A stretch of 64,000 bases of DNA, from positions 12,058,918 to 12,122,917 of the forward strand of contig OW386292.2 of NCBI GenBank assembly GCA_936432065.2. The letters run 5' to 3'. Below, piece after piece: positions 30,301 to 42,300 of the stretch. The stretch's first letter is position 1. Every line of letters begins with the position of its first letter. The notes under the pieces were generated by a model. It had not been told where the DNA came from and searched no databases. It saw nothing but the letters and a program-made list of their open reading frames with translations. Source of the stretch: Rutpela maculata. Its lineage: Eukaryota; Arthropoda; Insecta; Coleoptera; Cerambycidae. The position numbers and the translations under genes were made by a program.

Positions 30301-33300
30301 CTATAGTGCCAAGAAATTTTATACAATTTGTTTGTTCAATGGTCTTATGGTTCACTTTTATTAGAGAGCAAAAGTTATGGTTCATGTTCTTTGGCAAAAA
30401 TGTCATAAAAAATGTCTTAGTTAAATTCAATACTAATCCATTATCCAAACACCACTCATGAAATTCGTTGGTGGAAATGTTAGCCTTGGATACTGCATTC
30501 GCAAGATGATTTTCAGCTATTAAAATATTAGTGTCATCAGTATACATAATTACTTTTTGGTTGTTGATGCAAGAGTGTATCATGTCATTTATAAATATAA
30601 TAAAGAACAGTGGTCCCAGAACTGAGCCCTGAGGAACACCCATCCTAATAGCTTTTTCCTCCGATTTACTAGTGTTTATAACCACTGTTTGCTTTCTGTC
30701 TTGTAGAAATGAGGCAACCCAGTTATTTGCACATCCTCGGACACCTATACGAGACAATTTCTCCAGCAGAAGATTGTGATCAACAGTATCGAATGCTCTG
30801 CTTAAATCAAAAAATACAGCAATTGGACACTGCTTTTTTTATTTAGATAATCATATATACTGTTACAGAACTCAGTTAGAGCAGTGGATGTAGATTTTTT
30901 CTGTCTGAATCCATTTTGACAGTTATGTAATAGTTTGTGAGTTTCGACAAAGTTATTTAGTCTCGAGTTAAAAGCGAAATCTATTATTTTTGCTAATTGA
31001 GATTGTAGACATACATTTCGATAGTTACACATATCTTCTCTGGATCCTTTGTTCTTAAGTATAGGTACCGATTTGGATATCTTAATTGAACTTGGATATT
31101 GTCCTGCATCAACAGATTCGTTTATTATGTATGACAATGGTTCACTTATTAAATCTTTTACAGCTTTAATTGCCTTTCCACAGATTTCATCAATACCTGA
31201 GGATGGTTTCAGCGTGGTTCTCATAATAATGCTTTCAATTTCATGAGGGGTAGTTGGATATAGATAAAATGAATGATGGTAATGTGGAGATAAGTTTAAT
31301 TTATCTGTGTTTGGCTTATGATTAGGCATATCCAAAAAAAAATCATTAAAACTGTTACATATATCATTTAATTTAGTTATTTTTTTGTCATTTATATTCA
31401 ATTGACTAGTAGTGCTTTTGCTTGACGTACCTTTTGCATCATTAATAATTTTCCAACTTTCTTTTACCACATTTTGTGCATTGCGTAATCTCTCATTGTT
31501 ATAGTTATTTTTAGCTTGTTTTACCTTCTCCTTATATAAAGTCTTAAATTGCTTATATCTAACTTTAAGGTTCACATTAGTACTGATTTTAACTATTTTT
31601 GCCATTTCACATAACATCTTATGCATTTCTTTAATTTCTGTTTTAAACCAAACTTTTTTACTTTTATTTATTTTAATTTTTTTATAAGGAAAAGCATTAT
31701 TATAGTGATACTTAAAAGTTGTATAAAAAGCATCAAACTTTTCATCCAAACTAGTGAAATTATACATTTCTGTCCATTGCTCGGTTTTTATAAGGTTCTT
31801 AAATGTAAGTAAATTTGCCTCGGAAATCACGCCTAAATATCACTTCATTTACATAATTTATGTTGATTGGAAAAATAAAAGAACACATTTGAAATGTATG
31901 ATCTGATATGTGATTATCTTTTACTAAGACAGGTGAGTGTGTTTCTAAGTTGGAAAATACTACATCGATACAAGTAGAGCTTCTATTGGTAGTCCGTGTA
32001 GGATCTTTTATATGGTTTTCCATGCCAAATTCACTTAAAAGGTTGATCATTTCTTTGGAATGATTATTTACAGAGAGAAAATTTACATTAACATCACCGC
32101 AGAGTACATAATGGTGATTACTTTTATATATTTGGCACATTAGATCATACAATTTGTCAATAAATATGCTAAAATCACTGTCTGGTGTTCTATATACACT
32201 TATTACAAATAGTTTTCCTGCACTGTCTGGAACATCCATATTAATTATTGTTGCTTCAAAATGTTTTTCCACACTACCGTCATAATGCACAGCTTTAACA
32301 TTGGAATAATAGTCTGCCTTTACAAATATACACACTCCTCCATGATTAAAATTGCATATAATGGTGGAAAATTTTCATTTCATTTTAAATATTTTTTTTC
32401 CTTTCAAATGGAAAAAATTCGATTTCTAACTTACGAACTTCTTAAAAACGTTGAAGAACTTAGAATTTGTTTCTACTCACATTAAATTGTTGTTTATTCA
32501 CATTGTCAAATTATACCTATAAGAAATGATTAATTTAACCTTTAAAATAATTTTTATTTATCAAACAAGGTTCGAAGACTGATTTTAGTGAAAATATCGA
32601 AGAAGACGTGATTCTAAAATTTCAAAAAAATTCGAAACCTATTTTCAAATTCTACAGCCATTTAAGGGTGGTTTTCACCCTTAAAGGGGGTTGAGATACA
32701 CTCTCATAGTCACAGTGTACTCTCTTACCATTTTGAAGCAAAAACTAAAAAATAACCATTGTAACTATATTTTTTGTCGAAATGGGGTTGTTTCTGATTA
32801 ACCTCTGATTAACCGGTTGTTTCTGATTAACCTCTGATTAACCCTTTGATTAACCCTTAGGGTAAATGTTTACTGAATTATTATTTGAATAACTAAGGTT
32901 TTATATTTATCATATAAAAAATACACTTTATTAGACTATTTTACATTTTTACTAAGAATATTTCGAAAAAATCCCTATTAGGGGTGTTTTTCGGTATTTT
33001 AAAGGTGTTATATCAATTTCTGGTTAACGAGATTTTTCTTAATCAGCGATCCAAAAAACATGTAGTAAAGGATATTTTCTGAGTAAAACTTTTAAAAAAC
33101 AGAAATTCGCATTTTTACTTAAGTAAAATACACGAATTTCATATATTTATAGGATTTTTTGAGGTTATGTTGAACGTTTTTAAAATTTGGGCAATGCTCA
33201 AACATTGGGTGATACCTACAATTATTTAAAAAAAAAAAAAAATTTCAAATCCATTAATAATTGCATTGTAGACGGATTTTTGTCTAAAAAAATTGAAAAA

Positions 33301-36300
33301 TTCCCACTGTGCGACGTTTTAAAAACGTTTATTAAACATACGTGTGCCCATTGGGATTATTTAAAATTCTCTACTCATTCATTTTCTATTTATTTAGATG
33401 AATGCGGTATATGCGGAGGAGATAACAGTGGTTGCCAAGAAATGATGGGCAAATACAACAAACCAGCAGAAACCTCGGGCTATAACACAGTCGTGAGGAT
33501 TCCGAAGGGCAGTTCCAACTTGAACATCACCCAGAGTCCTTATCCATACACGAGCGACGAAAATTATCTGGGTAAGTATCCTACATTACTCACCTGTAAT
33601 AAGTACTTTCCAACAAAGTTTTTCCAGTCCTGATCGATGGCGAAACAGGAGACCCTATACTAAATGGCAATTACATAGCTGTAACGCACCAGACTGATGT
33701 CGTCTTTGGCTCCTTAATAATCAAATACAGCGGCACCAACGCTACTGTTGAGTGGATAACTACCCCAAAAAACCATAAACTTACCAAAGATTTAGTGGTG
33801 GCAGTGCTGTCTGTGGGGAAGTTGACTCCACCGAATATAGTTTACAAGTACGTCATTGGCACGGATAATGCACCGAGGTAAGTTTTTGTAACCTCGGAGC
33901 CATTAAAAAACGTACATTTTTCTTCTATTACTGCAAGCAGATCATCATTCAGGAAGTTGAAGCCTTACAACACTAAAAACCCAGTAAACACTATCTCGCA
34001 TAAATTACGTGAAATATATGTTCTAGTAGTATAAAAATGGTTTTGGTATAGTAATTATACGTTTATGATCTAAATTTCCACTAAAGGTAGAAAATTTGAT
34101 TTAAATGACATTTTTAATAAACGGTACGGTATAGAACAATTAGCAAAGACTTCATATTTGCGGTATGTATTAATAATTTACATAAAATATGCTGGCATAA
34201 ACATATTTCTCTTACTTTTATTTTGGTAATATCATTACTACAAGTTTTAATCTTTGGTATAAAGCACGTCGTTCATGAACTATAATAGTCCAATAAACAT
34301 CAGAACGTATAAAATGCGTGAAATATATGTTCCGGTGGTTTAAAAATGATTTTAGTATTATAATAATAAAAAGTTTATATAGTATACCATTTTATGATTT
34401 TAGGTATTTATTATATTTATAGTCTACTAAATTTTCACTACAGGTAGAAAATTTCGATTTAAAAGACGTTTTAAATAAACTCTCAATTTATAGGTACGTC
34501 ACACAGGTTAAATTAATAATGAACATGGACTTTATACATTTATTGAATGTGTTAATTATTATTTGTATATAATTCGTTGATCATAAACTATTAAGTGAGG
34601 CTTTAGCAAATAGTAAACTCTTGGAGGCAAAACTGGGACGACTTGACAAATAATGAGAACCCTGGAGAAAAACTGAGGGCAAGACTAATAGATGGCCTAA
34701 AAACTGAAAATTAAATAGTCAAGGAACTAAACTCAGAACTAAAACAAAACGATCTCTTATTTAAAGAGAAGTTGATGCAATCTGAAGGAAATATTTCAGT
34801 TAAACATAAGACTTTCAAAAAAATATATATTGGAAACTCTAAAAGAACTGATAAACAACTGCATTCAAGACAGTTTGGATTATTATATCAAAACCAGTAA
34901 ACAAATCAAACAGCTTATAAACGTATTTCTGACAGTGTTAAAAAATGTATCCCTACAATACTTTTAATTAAAGAAAATTAAGTTTACTTAACAGAAGAAC
35001 GGTATAGGTATAATTCAAATCCAAAATTTTAAATAATAAATGAATTTCAAATTTAGATTAAGAAGTAAACCAAAGTTGTTATTGATTTTTAATTTTAATT
35101 TTAAATTGCTGATCTACTTTGAATCACTTTTATCAAACACTTTAGAGAGGTACACGTGAAAGATGGATAGCTCTGAGTATGGGCAATTACTAACCACGTT
35201 ATGTGGCATGGTGGTGCTGTGATCAATAAGGCGGTTCCCCAGAGCAAGGCCTTTTCCATTGCACTGAGGTTAGGCCTGACCTCTACCATTATTCCTAATG
35301 CGGGCTAACTCGTTCGCATAATTTTTGGTAGCCGCGCTTTATAGATAGTTTATAAAATGTCATATACAATGTTTAAAAAAAGGTATCCGTGAAACACTTA
35401 TTAAATGCATTTATAAAACATTTATTAAATGCCATAATTTAAGTAATTTTCTACTTACAAACAGCTCATAAAATGTATTCGTGAAACATTTATCAAACGT
35501 TTATTAAATGTCATAATTTAAGAAATTTTCTACTTACAAACAGCTTATAAAATGTATTCGTGAAACATTTATCAAACGTTTATTAAATGTCATAATTTAA
35601 TTACATTTCTATCGTACATACAATTTATAAATGTTGATTTGGGCAGACATTTGTCATGATAATAAATGTTTAAATTTACCATTTCTTTTGACGTGACTTA
35701 TGGTATGGTATGGTTTCGCAGTAAATAACGTTTCTTAGACTTATTACTGTTTACTGGGAATGATGCAGTTTGCACGACTAATAACACAATTAATTTAAAA
35801 GCCTCCAGTTGATTCCAACTTGATTGCCGAATCAAGCTTCTAGTTGCCAGGTTTTGATGTTTGTGGAAATCCTTCAGCATTTAAGAAGTTGTAATGATTG
35901 TTTAAAGCTATTGGGCAAGGCAGAGATTTATGTACGTTTTTTCAATGGCCATTTTGAAAATGTGCTCTACATTATAAATAATGTTTTCGTATTTGCAATC
36001 AGGTATTCAAGATATCGTATGAGTAACTACCGTGGATATGTATCAAGGTATTTGCGTAAAAACAGAAATCGCTTTAGATGTAAATTAATTTTTAATTTAT
36101 ATTAATTGGTATATTGTCTCTGTCTCTTTTCTTCATTACTCCTAATTAGGTCTACGTAGCTTAACAAAAGTCGTATTCGTACTTCAACAACACTAATCGC
36201 TGAAATTATTCTTAGAAATTCGCTTATGTTTAGAATAAGTTAAAAAAAGTAAACTCCCAATGTTTTAACGACTAATACTAATTATAATCTTTACTTTTTT

Positions 36301-39300
36301 CAACTTAATTGTTCTCTTCTGTAACTATATTTTATATTTATTAATTTTAAGTAAAAAATATATGATCATGTTTTCAGTTCGATTTTGTTGCTATAATAAT
36401 TTTATCTGGTTTTCCAGATTCTGATATCTTTCATGTGGCCTTACAGAAAAAAAAACAATGGGATATAAATCATGTGCTTGAGCGGGTCACTTTTACTTTT
36501 CACATTATCACAAAAAATTAATTACTAACCGTAATGTAACAGTACCACCATCAAACACATCAATTTGATAATACATAGAGCGCTTTGAAAATCTAGGATA
36601 ATACCCAGCCATTCATTCAACAGTAGATCTGCTGGTGAGAAATAATCAAGTTTTGTGACTTATCAGAGGAGTCACCTTAAGATCGTTTCTTACAAAATAT
36701 TTTTGTATAATAATTTTTGAAAAATTATAGTATTGTGCCTCAAAATTTTCCTAGCTCTTTATGTAACCACAGTAGCAGAACCGAATTGGACACACGTTCA
36801 CAAATATTACTTTCCTTTAAAATTATCATAGACGTACAGCTAAATATGGTCAGTTCATCCCAGGACCCATTATATACACGGTGCATCACGGTTAGTGGCC
36901 TATTAGACATTTCAGGAAAACTGCAAATAATTTGTTGACATCAGCTTTCTTATTTTAAATGGCATGCCTTATTTTTTATGGCGGACTCGAATTCTATTCA
37001 TTATTTTAAGGTAACTGTCAATATCATTCCCTATCTAAAACACCAATAATTTTTGAGATATTTCGATTTTAATGAAATCTGATGCGAAAACTATCCTTCG
37101 CTATGGAAAATTCCGATAACCAATTTTTCTCCCATATATCTATGAGAGATATAGCCTATGTGGGCTCAAGCCACAAATGCCCCAAAAATATACAGGGGGC
37201 CCAAAGAATGAGGTCCAACTTCGACCTCCATAAAATCGCTTATTTTAAATGGAACATACTGTATTTTACAATCCTGTTCGCTTGCCTGTTTTATTACCTT
37301 TCCACCTATATGTGCATTCCTAGTAGCTTCGTTAAAGTTGAGGATAATTTGAATAAAACATCAAAGGCTAACAGATTTTTTTTATTGCAATTAATTAAAT
37401 TTCATAAAAGGTTTCTAAATATCCTTGGTATTAAAATAAAATATGCGACATTCTAGCCAAAACGGCACTGCATCTTTAGACGTCAACAGCCCTCCAAAAC
37501 AAAAATTTTGACGTCGAATGACGTCATAAGCACTCAACGTGTTAAGGTTCTTCAAGGATGGTAAAAAGTTCGATTTATGTGTTTTCTACTCTCTCGAAGA
37601 AGAAAATTAAATGTATAGAAAATACATGTATAATATCCAAATCATTTCCTACTGGGAGAAGAAAGAGATGATTCCATAACCTCCACTCAGAAGGTAGTGA
37701 TACAAAACCAACTGAAGAGAAAAATTTCAAGCATTTTTCTGTCTGAGCTATTGAAAGCAGTATAAAAAAATAGTATGAAAGAGTGACCCCAAAAATCACC
37801 CATTTTCTAAATGTATAAAAAATAATTGATAACTTTTTTATTTTGTTGCATTGTTTTCGTTGTAGATATTAAAATTAAGACAAATTTCATTCTGTGTTTT
37901 TTTATACTGCTTTGATAGCTCACTTAGACAGAAAAATGCTTGAAAGTTTTCTCTTTAGTTTGTTTTGCAGTGGAAATCATGGAACGATCTCCTTCTTCTC
38001 CCAGTAGTAAATGATTTTGTTGTATTTTCTGCATATCTAATTTATTTTTTCGAGAGAGAGTACAAAACACAAATAAATCAAACTTTTTTCCAGAGATGGG
38101 TTGAGGAAACTTTCCACATTTGATAAAAGTCTGTAAAAGTCATGTAAATAATATAATTGTGCACTTATTTGGTATCACAATAAAGCTTACATCATCACCA
38201 ATCAGATTTCACCATAAAATAGCCTATCAATATACCCAATGGAAAGTTAGAAGGAATGTTTCCAGGAAGTTTTCCTTATTATATAAAATTATATTATTTA
38301 TATGACTTTTACAGACTTTTATCAAATATTGATAGTTTCCTCGACCCATCTCTGCTTTTTACCATCCCTGAAGAACATTAACCCTTTCGATGCGCAGAGC
38401 GGTTTCACGTAATTCTCGTGTAGTGCGCAATAAATTGACCGCTTGCGAGTATACGCGCTTGGAGCACGCAGATCCGATATTACGTTACTATTTGATTTGG
38501 TTTATTGTATGCATGGTCTATTATTATATATAAAACTGAAAGAAAAACAAAAACCAAGTGCTCTAGTTTCAATAATAATAATTTATTTTTAAAAAATGGT
38601 TAAAAACAGTACAAGTAAACATAAACATAAAAACAAAACAACATTCTTATCAAAAATATTAAGGTACAACAGAAACTTGTGTAAGTATATAAAAATGTAT
38701 TAATAGAACATATACGCGTGTTAAATCGCTTTGAGCAGTCTGAACCAATTTAAAAACGACAGGCGAGTTAACACGCTTGGAGCACAGTGGACCCATTTAT
38801 TTTTCGCGCGTATACACGTTTTGAGCAGTGAAAGGGTTAAGCAACTTTAAAGAACCTACTGTGATTCTTTTATAAAATTATTGTAAACCACTGTGTTCTC
38901 CATGGTACACTTTAAATAACCTAATAACCGTACATTTTAGCTATAGGTTGAAAGGTAATAAAAGAGGGAAGCGAATAGGATTATAAAATACAGCACTTCC
39001 ATTTGATTTAATGGAAGTCAAAGTTAGACCTCATTTTCTGGGCACCTTGTATATTTTGGAGCATTTGTAGCATGAGCCCACATAAACTCTGCCTCTCATA
39101 TGGGAGAAAAATTGGTTATCGGAATTTACCATAGCGAAGGTTAAACTTGTACATTTCCAGTAGCAAATTATTTGTAGTTTTTCTGAAACATCTAAAGGCC
39201 ACTAATCGTAATGCACCCTGTATAATGAATTCCCCTCTCATTGTTTTCCTATCTCGCAATTTCACAATTCAAACCTTCTTGAGTCGGTCCAATAAAATAT

Positions 39301-42300
39301 CTTTATTGTTACAAGTCGTCCCCAATAATCACAAGCAAACATGTCAGAAATATTTAAACACAGATAGCAGCAGCGCTCATGAACGTGTGGTTTCTGATTT
39401 GCCAGTGGAAATGGACATACTACAGACGATGACAATTCTTAAGTTTCTTGCTGTACGTCAAACTTTCTGTGGTTCCTTTCGCATTAGTGGAGACGGTCTC
39501 TTAATTAACGCTCTTCAAAAAGTAGATGTCATAAATGTGTGTTCGTACTGTAAGTCTGTGAAACTGTTTAACTCATTAATGTTGCCTAGTATACAATAAT
39601 TACTTGAAAGTACAGGCTAAGCGTGGTTCTAGTTATGGTTGGAGGCTCTATCAAAAGCAATGGTCGAAGTGCAACTCCATTTGCGACGGGAAGCAGTACA
39701 GAAAACCTGTTTGCGTCGAACTCATTACCGGCAATGAGGTAGCCGTTAGTTACTGCGACGCTCTAGACGAGAGCGTCATCCAACAACAACAGTGCAATAC
39801 CCACTGCGAGCTGACATGGAATGTCGCCTCTAGAAGCGTCTGCTCGGCACAGTGTGGCAAAGGGTAAGATAAGAATATTGACCAATGAAATAGTTCTTTT
39901 GGTTTTTGTACAGTCATCGATGTTGAAAATTTAATAAAGGCAATATTGACTGGTGACGTCAAACTAGGCATTGCATCTTGTACTAACTCATTAAACGTTT
40001 TTGGTTATAAGAGTTACCGTAAATTTGCTATCACTATGCTAAATAACTAGAAATTAAAAAAAATATTAATAAGTAAATTAGATAAAAAAAAACCTATAAC
40101 TGGAAATTATTTTCGAATATACGGGATCAACTGCCCTTTTTTTAATGGAATGCTATGTATATTAGTACATTTTCTGAAGTCTCCTTCTATTCTAGACTTC
40201 TTTCAGCCCTGTATTATTATTGACTATCGCCCAACCACTTGGACGTAATCAATTTTTTTGTTGAAGTAATGCTATCTGCAGATGCATATTGAAAAAATCA
40301 CCAAAGTCACAATTACGGGTTTTAAGAAAAACTTATGTAAATGCTAGTTACGAGACGTCTTGAATCATTTTTACTTCCCAAAAATATACAGGGTGGCCAA
40401 AAATTATTTTTCAATTAAGAACTTTTTTAATTGAATTATCTCAATTTTTTTCAAATGGAACGCCCTGTATATTTTTCGACGATGTGATGTAGAAATGAAA
40501 AACGAACATTTTTTTTAAGTACTTCCCTATGGCTAATTGAAACAATTTTGGTTTTTTGAGCAATAAGTACAAAATTCAAGAATGATTTTAAAAATAAAGG
40601 ATTTTTCATATAATTCATTAGAAAAAATTATAATAAGTTCTCCATTTTGATTGACACACATCTCTATGTGCTTTTGAAATAAGGTTTCTACTGTTCCTAA
40701 AATTGCCAGTGTGATAGATCTAAAAGCAGTTGCTGTTTGCTGTCCTTTCCTTCATATTTTGTATTGTTTCTAAACAATTTCCTTCACGTATCCCCATAAA
40801 AATAAATCTATTTTTGTAAGATCTGGGGCATGGCATTATTTCAACAAAAAAATCCATTATATCCAAGTGGTTGGGAGATAGTCAATAATAATAATATAGT
40901 AATGAATAAAGTCTAAAAACAGGCTTCAAAAAATGTACTGATATACATAACATTCCATTTAAAAAAAGGCACTTGATCCTGTAATTTCGTCTTGGCTCCC
41001 CTGTATATTAGAAAATAATTTTTTTTCTGGTAACAGACCATTTGATCTAGTACTTAGCTATATTTTTTAAATTTCTAGCTATCATAGAACTCGAGCTATC
41101 GAAGTTCGACGCAGTATTGCCCCACCGTATACCTATAATTTCAGTAATTTTATAAAACCGTAATAAACCGTGGTAAATATAGGTGCCTACTTAAACCGTT
41201 CTTATATACCTTCATCACCTTCATATGACTAGCTACTACCATTAGTACCGAAAATTGTTTATTGGGAATTTACCCGTTCCATTCACTGCGGTTTACTGTA
41301 CAAGAACCATAAGACGAGCGTGCCAATTCTTAGCATGCAGAAAATCCACATTCACCATTTGCATTCCATCACATTTTCTCTGTTCTGATCAGGATACGTC
41401 GCGTGTATTACGACTGCATGAAGATATACAAAAAGAAGCCAAACTACAGTGAAACTGTGAACGAGAAGCACTGTAGCGTCCTGGCAAAACCTCCTAGGTT
41501 AGAATCTTGCGTCACTGTGTGTAACTCCACTAGATGGGACTATTCTACTTGGTCAGAGGTAGGTAGGGAGTAAAACGAAACTAATTCTTCTACCTATACC
41601 ATTTATTTATATGTACATAAATTTTTTCATCTAAATAACAAAAACATTAAACTAGATATTGGTGTTTTGTTTTACATCAGTCTGATATTTGCACTCTTCC
41701 TCGTAATAGTAAAATATAAAACAAGACTGCTATTCCGCAATGTAAATGCTAATTTGGTCGGCTCTCTTATACATTATGATATAAATTTAGTAATGCTTAT
41801 AAATAAGAGAATTATCTAAAAATAGTGGAATAGCTCGTCACTAAGTACTTAGAAAAAACTCATGAGTATCACTTAATATAATTCGTTTCTATTTTTCCAC
41901 TTGCAGTGTACCCAAACATGCGGAGGTGGCATACAAAGAAGAACTGCGAAATGTGTGGATGATCACTACACACCTATAGATGATTCTTACTGTAAAAGTA
42001 GCGAGAAGGTTACGGAACAAATATGTAATACTGAAAGGTGCCCCAGTTGGACGTTGGCCGATACATCACCTGTAAGTAAACAAATCATTAGTAATATATG
42101 CAAACTGAGTAAATATTTTTTAAACAGCGGCAACACAATTTATTTTGTCCCTTAAGCTTCTTATAGTGTGTTCTGTGTGAGTGTCAACAAGTCGAGCAAT
42201 TACAGATAAAGATGTACCTCAAGGCACTGTACTGGGCCCGCTATTCTTTATGACAGCATATAAATTACATCTGAACTAATAGTACAAGATCCGGCATAAG

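Larger units (their letters stand above)
29479..32345 (-). mobile_element. Non-LTR retrotransposon (CR1/Jockey-like LINE), 5'-truncated
   Basis: On the minus strand an endonuclease piece is followed by a reverse transcriptase and ends in a pentanucleotide tail, (TATTG)n, at about 29479-29502. The tail type, APE endonuclease and RT order point to the CR1/Jockey side of LINEs. The start of the endonuclease is missing and there are at least two frameshifts, so the copy is dead. Confidence 0.85.
28791..33312. mobile_element. Foldback element with CACAGTGGGA termini, holding a LINE
   Basis: The left end CACAGTGGGAA (28791) and right end TTCCCACTGTG (to 33310) are inverse. Arms 28791-29470 and 32590-33312 pair throughout, with GGTCGCTGATTAAG in the left arm. 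The loop is occupied by a minus-strand LINE. It fills the intron between exons 9 and 10. Confidence 0.87.
36880..39225. mobile_element. Composite foldback with nested palindrome and two MITEs
   Basis: The outer arms 36880-37240 and 38990-39225 pair (CATCACGGTTAGTGGCCT / AGGCCACTAATCGTAATG; GATAACCAATTTTTCTCCCATA and its inverse). Inside, 37545-37800 pairs with 37865-38082 plus 38363-38380. A hAT-like MITE and a piggyBac-like MITE interrupt the inner right arm. Confidence 0.78.

Noticed and set aside
35101..35289. 62-codon minus-strand frame
   Set aside because: It is the antisense of the U1-like sequence.
35380..35625. Possible CRISPR-like array
   Set aside because: Units are contiguous tandem repeats without unique spacers, in a eukaryotic intron.
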